Origin: JBLHKE01 sp047619485
GTDB lineage: Bacteria; Verrucomicrobiota; Verrucomicrobiia; Verrucomicrobiales; DEV007
DNA length: 5,002 bases
Reading direction: 5' to 3'
Assembly (NCBI GenBank): GCA_047619485.1
Contig: JBLHKE010000600.1
Span: 1 to 5,002 of the forward strand
How positions within the stretch are numbered: position 1 is the first letter of the stretch; the number at the start of each line of letters is the position of its first letter. A program made the position numbers and the translations under genes. Below are positions 1 through 5,002 of the stretch, piece by piece. A model generated the notes under the pieces. It saw only the letters and a program-made list of their open reading frames with translations, did not search any database and was not told where the DNA came from.

Positions 1-1
1 G

Positions 2-76
2 CTACAGCAAGTCATGGAGCAGGTGGCGTGTGAGCGCGTAACGGACTTTCCGAAACACCTGATTGAGTCGGCCTAG
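2..76 (+). CDS. Possible C-terminal tail of an upstream gene (5' end outside window)
   Basis: Reading from base 2, 24 codons stay open and end at TAG 74-76. The translation includes QQVMEQVACERVTDFPKHL and matches no family I recognise. The other two forward frames close earlier, at TGA 31-33 and TAA 39-41. The stop lies two bases before the ATG at 79 that begins the sulfatase remnant, a spacing typical of genes co-transcribed in one operon. With so few codons, a chance open stretch is a serious alternative, so this is a tentative call based on frame and spacing only. Confidence 0.25.
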   Translation, partial: LQQVMEQVACERVTDFPKHLIESA

Positions 77-78
77 CG

Positions 79-565
79 ATGAAAATTCTGTTCACGATAT
101 TGCTCCTCACCGTCACTCACATCACTACGCCCAACCGATCTGCGGTCCGTCGCGTGGCGCCTTGATGACCGGCTGCTACCCGATGCGTATCGCTGAGCGT
201 GACAATTTGAAGAACCTTCACGCGGTGCTGCACGAGAACGAGATCACGATTGCAGAAGTCCTCCGCGGAGCTGGCTACGCCACCGCTTGCATCGGGAAAT
301 GGGACCTCGCAGGTCATTCCCAGACCGACTTTGTTCCAGATCTTCGCCAAACTCGCCGGGACGGACATACTCAATGACCGGGTGATCGACAGGCGGGACA
401 TTTCTCATCTGCTCCCGTTCAGTCTCTTCGGGCTGGCTACCAACACCACGCTGGCGACCTCGGATGTTTCTGACCAAGTCATCGGCGGGACGAATTGGTG
501 GCCGTTCCGGGAGGTGGACGCTTCACACGAAAGACGGCAAACCGAGGCAGGAACACAGCCTTTAG
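79..565 (+). pseudogene. Degenerate secreted sulfatase (arylsulfatase-like), internally deleted and frameshifted
   Basis: Formylglycine sulfatases hydrolyse sulfate esters, often on polysaccharides, in the periplasm or outside the cell. Four pieces of one can be read here. (1) ATG 79 starts MKILFTILLLTVTH, a signal peptide, in frame 1; that frame stops at TGA 163-165. (2) Frame 3, about 123-342, gives YAQPICGPSRGALMTGCYP, whose Cys (codon 141-143) is the CxPSR residue converted to formylglycine. It continues through EITIAEVL, GYATACIGKW and FVPDL, then stops at TGA 375-377. (3) Frame 1, about 330-410, gives FAKLAGTDILNDRVIDRRDI, the usual C-terminal signature. (4) Frame 2, 515-562, gives WTLHTKDGKPRQEHSL and a stop, resembling the WKLH C-terminal strand; this piece is weaker. 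The N-terminal metal-binding DD region and some 200 or more central residues are missing. GKWD replaces the common GKWH, though I think some subfamilies read this way. Intact relatives are about 450-550 residues, so the gene is almost certainly non-functional. Confidence 0.8.
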
Positions 566-626
566 TCTCAAAAAATCAGCGAGATTGCCCCTGAGCCGTT
601 TCTTGGCTGTAAAGTAAATTTTAGGC

Positions 627-655
627 TTGTCGAATCATAAGATATTCGGTCAAAT
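627..655 (+). promoter_or_regulatory. Weak candidate sigma-70-type promoter
   Basis: TTGTCG at 627-632 and TCAAAT at 650-655 are separated by 17 bases, and each matches 4 of 6 consensus positions. They lie in the AT-richer part of the 180-base non-coding gap between the sulfatase relic and the large gene. Transcription would start near 662, giving a leader of about 85 bases. A second weak pair, TTGGTT 712-717 and TATTTG 735-740, would place the start almost on the ATG at 747. Neither is strong, and chance matches of this quality are common. Confidence 0.15.
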
Positions 656-746
656 TGCATGGGTGGCAGGAACTGACCCGACATCCCCGTCTGGCAGGCG
701 CCGAGAGAGGCTTGGTTCAGAAACGCAATAACGATATTTGAAACGC

Positions 747-827
747 ATGAATCTTATGAGAAAAACGATCATCAATGGACTGACATTTCTAGCAGCCTCT
801 CAGGTGTGGATCGCAGCAACACCCGCT
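747..827 (+). other. Signal peptide of the large surface protein
   Basis: Residues 1-27 have a charged start (R5, K6), a hydrophobic core (about residues 8-24, containing LTFLAAS and VWIAA) and a plausible signal peptidase I site after TPA, giving a mature start at Q28. There is no lipobox cysteine, so lipoprotein processing is not expected. This places the rest of the protein outside the cytoplasm. The exact cleavage residue is a judgement by eye. Confidence 0.8.
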
Positions 828-3800
828 CAGACCCTTACGGAGCTGAACACGGTCAGTGTTCTGCCGACCTCCACTTACGAATTCTCCGCCGCCGGAGAAA
901 CCTTCGATGCCTATGTCCACAACGACGGAACCCACAGCTGGCTTCTCGTCGGCCGCGGGCGCGAAGGCTGGGAGTTTGACAATGACGGCCAAGGCTTGCC
1001 CGCAGACGTGGGCGTTCGGGCAAATCTGGGAACAACCTCCGCGTTTGTTCCGAGCCTCTATAGCGATGCCATCATCAATGAGCTACTCACTAATTCCGGG
1101 TTTGATCTGACCGAGGTCGAGATCAGGTTGAGCCGCGCCAGTGACGCAGCTGGCACCGATCCTTACCAAGAAGTGCGCTGGCGTCCGCTTGCCGAGACAG
1201 CCTGGAGGGCGAACTTCGACCTCGACACCACGTTTGCGGTAGAAATGGAGATCCTCTCGGGGCTCAACGCACCTCTCAGTCCGACCGACCGCGACACGAG
1301 GGATGCAAATCCAAACAACAACGGTCAACGTGTCTTCACTTGGGCCTGGGGTGGCCACAATAACATAAAAGGGTTCAGCATGGGTCAATCGATTCCCGGC
1401 GCTGACAATGCCACGACGTTCATTTGGGACCATCCCAACAACGGGTTTAACCACGGCATTCCCTACACGGAGGTCTACATCCGCCTCGAGAATCCGAACG
1501 CTGTCACTCTTCCAGACACGGACGGGGACGGCATCTTCGACTTGATCGAGACCTCCTTGGTCGGCAACCTGGTCGACCTCACCGCGGGCGATGACGATGG
1601 CGACGGCTTGACCAGCCCCGACGAGATCAACATTCACGGCTCCAATCCCCTGGTCGGCGACACCGACGCCGATGGACTGAGCGACGGCGACGAAGTCAGC
1701 GTCTCTTACCTTTCGGGGCCGGTTGATCCCTTGCAGGCCGGAACCAACGGAGGCTTCGGAGCCTTCGATGCAGGAACTGCCGGAGCAGGAGATGGATCCG
1801 GAAAAATCAGCGGCTCCTACGACAGCCGCAGCAACCTTTTGGACTACTCGCTCACTTGGGCAAATCTGACCTCCGGTGTCTCCAACATGCACTTTCACAA
1901 CGGGGCTCCTGGAGTCTCCGGGGGCGTTCAACTCGCGGTTTCCGCTCCATGGGCCAGCCCGCAGAGCGCATCTGCGGTTGTCGTTGGCGCCGCTGAGGAG
2001 GCCAACCTCCTCGCCGGAGATTGGTATCTGAACATCCATTCCGCCACTTTCGGAGGTGGTGAGATTCGGGGCCAGGTGCTTCTTCAAACCACCAACCCGG
2101 TCAGTTCCGACTCGGACGGAGACGGACTCTCCGATTTCGACGAAATCAACACTTACGGGACCAACCCTACCCTCGCCGATACCGACGGGGACGGCGACAG
2201 CGACCCGGTAGAGCTCGAACTCGGCACCGATCCGAACGATGCCGCCGACGTCAACCCGGCGGGCACCATTGTGTTTACTGGTGAGATCGGCGAGTTCTTT
2301 GGACCAGACGATCTCCACCTCGACCCCGCCACCGCCGTGATTGCGGTCGATCTTTACGGTGACCTGGATCGGGACGTGAACGGCGTGACCTTCCGAACCG
2401 ACGGCCAGACCCCCGGAGGGGGCAGCGCCAGTGAGGGAATTGTCAGCGTGATCACCACCGCCGCCAATCAGATCAACGATTGGGTGCCGGTTGCTCCCGC
2501 CTACACCGCAGGCGATGCGACCTCTATCGCCAACCTTGGCGAAATCATGCGCGACATCCGTTGGATGAACGCCCCCAGCCCGGTGACGGTCGACGTCTCC
2601 GGCCTCTACCCAGGCGGCCTCTACGAGGTCCAACTCCTCACCAACGAGGGGAGTGACGCCAACCGCCGCTGGGACATCGCGATCGAGGGTCAACAGGTGG
2701 TCGACGACTACAGCTCGGAAGGCTCCACTGCCGCACCCGCGCAGGTTTGGGCTGCCAACAACAGTTTCTTCTACCGCGGTGACTTCACCGTTTCGGCGGA
2801 CGGAATACTCAACATCCTCATGCAGCAACAGATTGGCGGTCGGCCCTCGCCGGGCGGAGACAACAACCCGGTCTTACAGGCCATGGTTTTGCACCTCGAC
2901 CGGACTGATGACGATAGCGATGGTCTGCCAAATTGGTATGAACTCGCGAACAGCTTGGATCCGAACGTGGCAAACGCCCTCGACCTAGATGGCGACGGAT
3001 CACCCAATGCGGAGGAATTCGACAACGGGACCGATCCGGACAATTCAGACAGCGATGGCGATGGACTGAACGATGGTGACGAAGTCACCGCGGGCACCAA
3101 TCCTGCCGTCGCCGATACCGACGGCGACGGACTGACCGATGGTGAGGAAGTCAACACGCACGGGACTAACCCGCTACTGGTCGATTCCGATAATGACGGG
3201 GCCAATGACGCTGTGGAGCTTGCGGAGGGCACCGATCCTGACAACGCTTTAAGTCGACCGGTCGCCATTGAGGAACTGAATTCGATCAGCGTCCTGCCCA
3301 CCGGCACCTACAAGTTCCTCGCAGGTGGAATCGTGTTTAACGGCTACATCCACCGGGACGGCGTGCAAAGCTGGCTTCTCGTCGGCCGTGGGCGCGATGG
3401 CTGGGAATTCGACAATGACGGCCAAGGCTCACCCGCCGACGTAGGCGTTCCGGCAAGTCTTGGAACACCCTCCGGGTTTGCGCCTGCTCTCTACAGCGAC
3501 GCCATCATCAACGGGCTGCTCGTCAACGCAGGTGCAGACCTGACCGGAGCGGAGATCCGCATTCGGCGCGCGGGCGATTCGACCGGAACCGCTCCGTATC
3601 AAGAGGCTCGCTGGCGCCCGGACACACAGGCAACCTGGACGGGGGAATTCGATGTCGGTGACGTGGGCTACACGGTCGAGTATGAAGTTTTGTCCGGCAT
3701 TGGCAGCCCAGTTGCGCCAGTCGCTACGAATACTCGTGATGGAGGCCCAAATAACTATGGACGGATCTTCACATGGTCCTGGGGCGGCCACGCCGGCCGG

Positions 3801-5002
3801 CAGGGATTCAACTATGGAAACGTGAACAGCGACGGGGCGGACAACGCGACCTCATTTTGGTGGGAGATCGGGAACGAGCAGCACGCTATTCCCTACGCCG
3901 AAGTCTACATCCGCCTCGAGAATCCGGCTGCAGTGACTCTCCCGGACACCGATGGAGACGGCCTCTTCGACCTCGTCGAGATGGCCCTGGCCGGCAATCT
4001 GGACGACCTCACCGCGGGGGATGACGACGGGGACGGCCTCAGCAGCCCTGACGAGTACAATATCCATGCTACCGATCCACTTGTTCCCGACATCGATGGG
4101 GACGGTCTGAACGATGGAGCCGAAATTGCGGCCGGCACTGATCCATTCGATGCCGACAGCGACGATGACGGCCTGAGCGATAGCGCTGAGGTCAACGGAC
4201 CTCCTATCACCGACCCGCTCGACCCAGACTCCGATGACGACACCTTCCCCGACGGATTTGAAGTCGGTAGGGGCAGCGATCCGAACGACATCGCGAACAT
4301 CCCGTCCCCCGATCCCCTCGCGCTCCTCGCCTACTGGGAATTCAATGATGTTGGCGATCCCGCCAATGCCGTCGACTCCATCAATGGCTACAGCGGCGAG
4401 GTCCTCGGTGGAGCCCTCTACTCCGGCGATACGGGCGGAAGATCCGGCACAGCAGGTGACTACGGGATGGACTTCGGAATCGACTCGGCCGGTCAAACGG
4501 TCAGAGTCCCAGATATCTCCTTCCTGAACGATCCCGCGCAATTCGATGAGGTAACGATCTCGTTCTGGCAGAAGCTCGATAACATCGCGTCAACTTCCAG
4601 CTTCTGGGCCGTGTCCCCGAGTTCTCCGAACGAAAGCCGCGGTTTGCAGGCGCACGTTCCCTGGGGCGACTCGACCATCTACTTCGACTATGGTGGTGCG
4701 GCAGCTCCGGGAACCCGGGTTTCCCAAGCAGCCCCCAATGAATTGGATCTTACCGAGTGGCACCACTACACCTTCGTGAAGTGGGGCGACACTGCCGAGA
4801 TTTGGGTCGATGGAGCCAAACTTATCGACCAAGTCGGCGCCCTCCGTCTCGCCACCGATTTCACCGAGCTCTACCTCGGTAGTAATCAGGGCAATGGTAG
4901 CGTGCACGGCATGATCGATGACTTCGCGCTGTTCTCGCGCGCGCTCACCCCGGAGCAGATCGGACAACTTGCCGGTGGTGCCTCTGCGATCGACCTCGTC
5001 GC
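747..5002 (+). CDS. Large secreted multidomain surface protein: duplicated A domain, TSP3 repeats, CHRD, malectin-like and LamG domains (3' end outside window)
   Basis: One frame stays open for 1418 codons plus two bases and has no stop before the window edge, so the C-terminus and any anchor or sorting signal are unseen. An in-frame TAA at 729-731 limits the start to TTG 738, ATG 747 or ATG 756. ATG 747 is chosen, but ATG 756 (MRKTIINGL) gives an equally good signal peptide. No Shine-Dalgarno sequence sits at normal distance. Order by residue: signal peptide 1-27; A copy 1, 32-256; TSP3 257-317; CHRD about 345-447; TSP3 455-504; malectin-like 506-719; TSP3 721-838; A copy 2, 843-1066; TSP3 1067-1187; LamG-like 1191-1411. 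About 15 DxDxDG loops imply strong calcium binding, which should stiffen the chain between lectin-like domains. The translation is Asp-rich and I found no Cys in it. No catalytic domain is seen. The likely role is an extracellular adhesin, matrix or glycan-binding protein, inferred from domain families only. Confidence 0.95.
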   Translation, partial: MNLMRKTIINGLTFLAASQVWIAATPAQTLTELNTVSVLPTSTYEFSAAGETFDAYVHNDGTHSWLLVGRGREGWEFDNDGQGLPADVGVRANLGTTSAFVPSLYSDAIINELLTNSGFDLTEVEIRLSRASDAAGTDPYQEVRWRPLAETAWRANFDLDTTFAVEMEILSGLNAPLSPTDRDTRDANPNNNGQRVFTWAWGGHNNIKGFSMGQSIPGADNATTFIWDHPNNGFNHGIPYTEVYIRLENPNAVTLPDTDGDGIFDLIETSLVGNLVDLTAGDDDGDGLTSPDEINIHGSNPLVGDTDADGLSDGDEVSVSYLSGPVDPLQAGTNGGFGAFDAGTAGAGDGSGKISGSYDSRSNLLDYSLTWANLTSGVSNMHFHNGAPGVSGGVQLAVSAPWASPQSASAVVVGAAEEANLLAGDWYLNIHSATFGGGEIRGQVLLQTTNPVSSDSDGDGLSDFDEINTYGTNPTLADTDGDGDSDPVELELGTDPNDAADVNPAGTIVFTGEIGEFFGPDDLHLDPATAVIAVDLYGDLDRDVNGVTFRTDGQTPGGGSASEGIVSVITTAANQINDWVPVAPAYTAGDATSIANLGEIMRDIRWMNAPSPVTVDVSGLYPGGLYEVQLLTNEGSDANRRWDIAIEGQQVVDDYSSEGSTAAPAQVWAANNSFFYRGDFTVSADGILNILMQQQIGGRPSPGGDNNPVLQAMVLHLDRTDDDSDGLPNWYELANSLDPNVANALDLDGDGSPNAEEFDNGTDPDNSDSDGDGLNDGDEVTAGTNPAVADTDGDGLTDGEEVNTHGTNPLLVDSDNDGANDAVELAEGTDPDNALSRPVAIEELNSISVLPTGTYKFLAGGIVFNGYIHRDGVQSWLLVGRGRDGWEFDNDGQGSPADVGVPASLGTPSGFAPALYSDAIINGLLVNAGADLTGAEIRIRRAGDSTGTAPYQEARWRPDTQATWTGEFDVGDVGYTVEYEVLSGIGSPVAPVATNTRDGGPNNYGRIFTWSWGGHAGRQGFNYGNVNSDGADNATSFWWEIGNEQHAIPYAEVYIRLENPAAVTLPDTDGDGLFDLVEMALAGNLDDLTAGDDDGDGLSSPDEYNIHATDPLVPDIDGDGLNDGAEIAAGTDPFDADSDDDGLSDSAEVNGPPITDPLDPDSDDDTFPDGFEVGRGSDPNDIANIPSPDPLALLAYWEFNDVGDPANAVDSINGYSGEVLGGALYSGDTGGRSGTAGDYGMDFGIDSAGQTVRVPDISFLNDPAQFDEVTISFWQKLDNIASTSSFWAVSPSSPNESRGLQAHVPWGDSTIYFDYGGAAAPGTRVSQAAPNELDLTEWHHYTFVKWGDTAEIWVDGAKLIDQVGALRLATDFTELYLGSNQGNGSVHGMIDDFALFSRALTPEQIGQLAGGASAIDLV
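840..1514 (+). other. Domain A, copy 1 (possibly fibrinogen-like fold)
   Basis: Residues 32-256 (about 225 aa) begin ELNTVSVLPTSTYEF and contain the hallmark SWLLVGRGR followed by GWEFDNDGQG, then LYSDAIIN, PYQEVRWRP, FTWAWGGH and IPYTEVYIRLE at the end. The layout of a short Y/F strand, a DG turn, W-LVG and a final EVYIR strand recalls fibrinogen C-terminal-like domains (the GGGW-LVG core and a terminal strand), but the cysteines of that family are absent. I do not recognise it firmly. It may equally be an uncharacterised beta-rich domain of this phylum. It is followed directly by TSP3 block 1. Confidence 0.6.
1515..1697 (+). other. TSP3 calcium-binding repeat block 1 (three motifs)
   Basis: Residues 257-317 carry DTDGDGIFDLIE, DDDGDGLTSPDE and DTDADGLSDGDE, beginning at bases 1515, 1590 and 1659. 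These are bacterial thrombospondin type-3 motifs, in which Asp side chains of DxDxDG bind calcium in an EF-hand-like loop. The block links domain A to the CHRD domain. The segment between the first two motifs (VGNLVDLTAG) recurs in block 4 as AGNLDDLTAG, marking it as part of the duplicated unit. Confidence 0.9.
1779..2087 (+). other. CHRD domain
   Basis: Residues about 345-447 match the CHRD family, first described in chordin and common in bacterial secreted proteins. Visible signatures are SGSYDSRSNLLDYSLTW, the histidine-containing core NMHFHNGAPGVSGG, the helix-like EEANLLAGDWYLNIHS, and the closing GGEIRGQVLL. The length is near the usual 100-120 residues and the domain looks complete. 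Its biochemical role in bacteria is not established; it is usually regarded as an extracellular binding or structural module. It sits between TSP3 blocks 1 and 2. Confidence 0.88.
2109..2258 (+). other. TSP3 calcium-binding repeat block 2 (two motifs)
   Basis: Residues 455-504 hold DSDGDGLSDFDE and DTDGDGDSDPVE, joined by the typical spacer INTYGTNPTLA and closed by LGTDPNDAADVNP. The second loop has Asp in place of the usual Leu after DGDG. This block is the shortest of the four and links the CHRD domain to the malectin-like domain. Confidence 0.88.
2262..2903 (+). other. Malectin-like / galactose-binding-fold domain (tentative)
   Basis: Residues about 506-719 form a region without TSP3 motifs. 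It contains VNGVTFRTDG, IMRDIRWMNAPSPVTVDVSG, LYPGGLYEVQLLTNEG, NRRWDIAIEGQQVVDDYSSE, FFYRGDFTVSADGILNILMQ and the closing NNPVLQAMVLHLD. The strand order (a GL-PG-YEVQLL strand, then RRWDI-EGQ-V, then a final LNI strand) fits malectin or related carbohydrate-binding beta-sandwiches often fused to bacterial surface proteins. The role is inferred as glycan binding, and the assignment is by pattern only. No catalytic motif is seen. Confidence 0.5.
2907..3260 (+). other. TSP3 calcium-binding repeat block 3 (five motifs)
   Basis: Residues 721-838 carry DDDSDGLPNWYE, DLDGDGSPNAEE, DSDGDGLNDGDE, DTDGDGLTDGEE and DSDNDGANDAVE. The first two use a PNWYE or PNAEE ending, the variant often found at the start of bacterial TSP3 arrays, and the rest have the standard spacer with TNP or TDP. 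This is one of the two longest calcium arrays seen and separates the malectin-like domain from A copy 2, presumably as a stiff spacer when calcium is bound. Confidence 0.9.
3273..3944 (+). other. Domain A, copy 2 (possibly fibrinogen-like fold)
   Basis: Residues 843-1066 (224 aa) parallel copy 1 throughout: ELNSISVLPTGTYKF, SWLLVGRGR, GWEFDNDGQG, LYSDAIIN, PYQEARWRP, FTWSWGGH and IPYAEVYIRLE. The glycine-rich core is almost unchanged, while the middle (around TGEFDVGDVGYTVEYEVLSG) and the segment before IPY are more divergent. The conserved core probably marks the functional or folding centre. As for copy 1, the fold is uncertain and no cysteine is present. Confidence 0.6.
3273..4127 (+). repeat. 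Internal duplication, copy 2 (domain A plus three TSP3 motifs)
   Basis: This 285-codon stretch mirrors 840-1697, including the TSP3 motifs and spacers after domain A (AGNLDDLTAG, then DDDGDGLSSPDEYNIH, then DIDGDGLNDGAE). Because the similarity continues past the domain edge into the linker, the duplicated unit was the domain plus its calcium-binding spacer rather than the domain alone. After this point the copies diverge: copy 1 leads into CHRD, copy 2 into more TSP3 motifs and LamG. Confidence 0.9.
3945..4307 (+). other. TSP3 calcium-binding repeat block 4 (five motifs)
   Basis: Residues 1067-1187 hold DTDGDGLFDLVE, DDDGDGLSSPDE, DIDGDGLNDGAE, DSDDDGLSDSAE and DSDDDTFPDGFE. The first three correspond one to one to block 1. 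The last lacks the loop glycine (DDDT) and may bind calcium less well. The closing GRGSDPNDIANIPSPDP is a common exit from such arrays into a LamG domain. Confidence 0.9.
4317..4979 (+). other. LamG-like jelly-roll (concanavalin A-like) domain
   Basis: Residues about 1191-1411 match the LamG-like jelly-roll family (Laminin_G_3 type). It starts LLAYWEFNDVGD, has VTISFWQK as the central strand, EWHHYTFVKWGDTAEIWVDG (W at residue 1338), LYLGSNQGNGSVHGMIDDFA (IDD at 1390-1392), and ends LFSRALTPEQIGQLAGG. The domain appears complete. In secreted bacterial proteins it is usually a carbohydrate- or protein-binding module, often with a calcium site, and it has no catalytic role here. The chain continues beyond it to the window edge. 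Confidence 0.92.

Larger units (their letters stand above)
840..1697 (+). repeat. Internal duplication, copy 1 (domain A plus three TSP3 motifs)
   Basis: This 286-codon stretch is repeated at 3273-4127. The A domains are about 60% identical at protein level by eye, and about 69% over the first 118 positions. Nucleotide identity is patchy: a 24-base exact match at 1473-1496 and 3903-3926, a 20-base match starting at 936 and 3369, and a 19-base match starting at 978 and 3411. The offset is 2433 bases at the start and 2430 at the end, so net one codon has been lost or gained. Many differences within conserved motifs are synonymous, which suggests an old duplication kept under selection. Confidence 0.9.

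Noticed and set aside
63..377. The 104-codon frame starting at TTG 63 as an intact small protein
   Set aside because: Its middle is the active-site region of a sulfatase, but its first codons and its tail after FVPDL are out-of-frame readings of the flanking pieces. It is a fragment of the pseudogene, not a gene of its own.
117..477. Antisense open frames opposite the sulfatase relic
   Set aside because: The translations show no family features, whereas the + strand gives consecutive sulfatase motifs over the same bases.
594..612. Possible terminator hairpin (AGCC ... GGCT) after the sulfatase relic
   Set aside because: The stem is only about four base pairs and is not followed by a T run.
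1083..2828. Antisense open frame of 581 codons
   Set aside because: It lies wholly opposite the large gene. Its Val-, Gly- and Asp-rich translation is the complement of repeated DG-D-DG codons in GC-rich DNA, it shows no recognisable domain, and the + strand frame has clear domain matches over the same bases.
1515..4307. Repeated GAC/GAT-rich motifs as a CRISPR-like or tandem DNA repeat
   Set aside because: Spacing is irregular and the nucleotide sequence varies by synonymous changes. The conservation is at protein level, as expected for TSP3 calcium loops.
2771..4541. Several Ser/Pro- or Val-rich antisense open frames (2771-3307, 3429-3791, 3852-4541, 3905-4300)
   Set aside because: These are complements of the TSP3 and domain A codons. 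Low-complexity SPS or VGI strings are expected artefacts there, and none carries a start context or a family motif.

Overview
The window looks like a piece of a GC-rich genome from the Planctomycetota/Verrucomicrobiota group, most likely Verrucomicrobiota. That placement is an inference. It rests on a sulfatase relic of the type that is abundant in these phyla, next to a very large secreted protein built from calcium-binding TSP3 repeats, a CHRD domain and a LamG-like lectin domain. No rRNA, tRNA, CRISPR array, transposase or phage gene was recognised.

Layout. Positions 2-76 hold what may be the last 24 codons of an upstream gene, ending in TAG. Two bases later an ATG at 79 opens the remains of a secreted sulfatase. 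A signal peptide, the CxPSR active-site region, a C-terminal AKLAG/DRVID segment and possibly a terminal WTLH segment can still be read, but in three different frames and squeezed into about 0.5 kb instead of the usual 1.4-1.6 kb. This is a pseudogene with internal deletions. Positions 566-746 are non-coding, with a local AT-rich stretch near 605-660 and only weak promoter-like sequence.

From 747 to the right edge (5002) a single + strand reading frame stays open for 1418 codons and runs off the window. It is the main gene. The order of parts is: signal peptide; domain A copy 1 (a WLLVGRGR/GWEFDNDGQG domain, perhaps fibrinogen-like); TSP3 block 1; CHRD domain; TSP3 block 2; a malectin-like beta-sandwich; TSP3 block 3; domain A copy 2; TSP3 block 4; LamG-like jelly-roll domain; then the cut edge. 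About 15 DxDxDG calcium loops are present, and no cysteine was found in the translation. Domain A and its first three TSP3 motifs form an internal duplication of about 286 codons, with the copies 2.43 kb apart.

The protein is best read as an exported, calcium-stiffened, multi-lectin surface or matrix protein that probably binds carbohydrate. No enzymatic domain is visible in the part seen. With the decayed sulfatase beside it, the locus may once have belonged to sulfated-polysaccharide use, but that link is only positional. I found no convincing new multi-gene system. The least explained element is the duplicated domain A.
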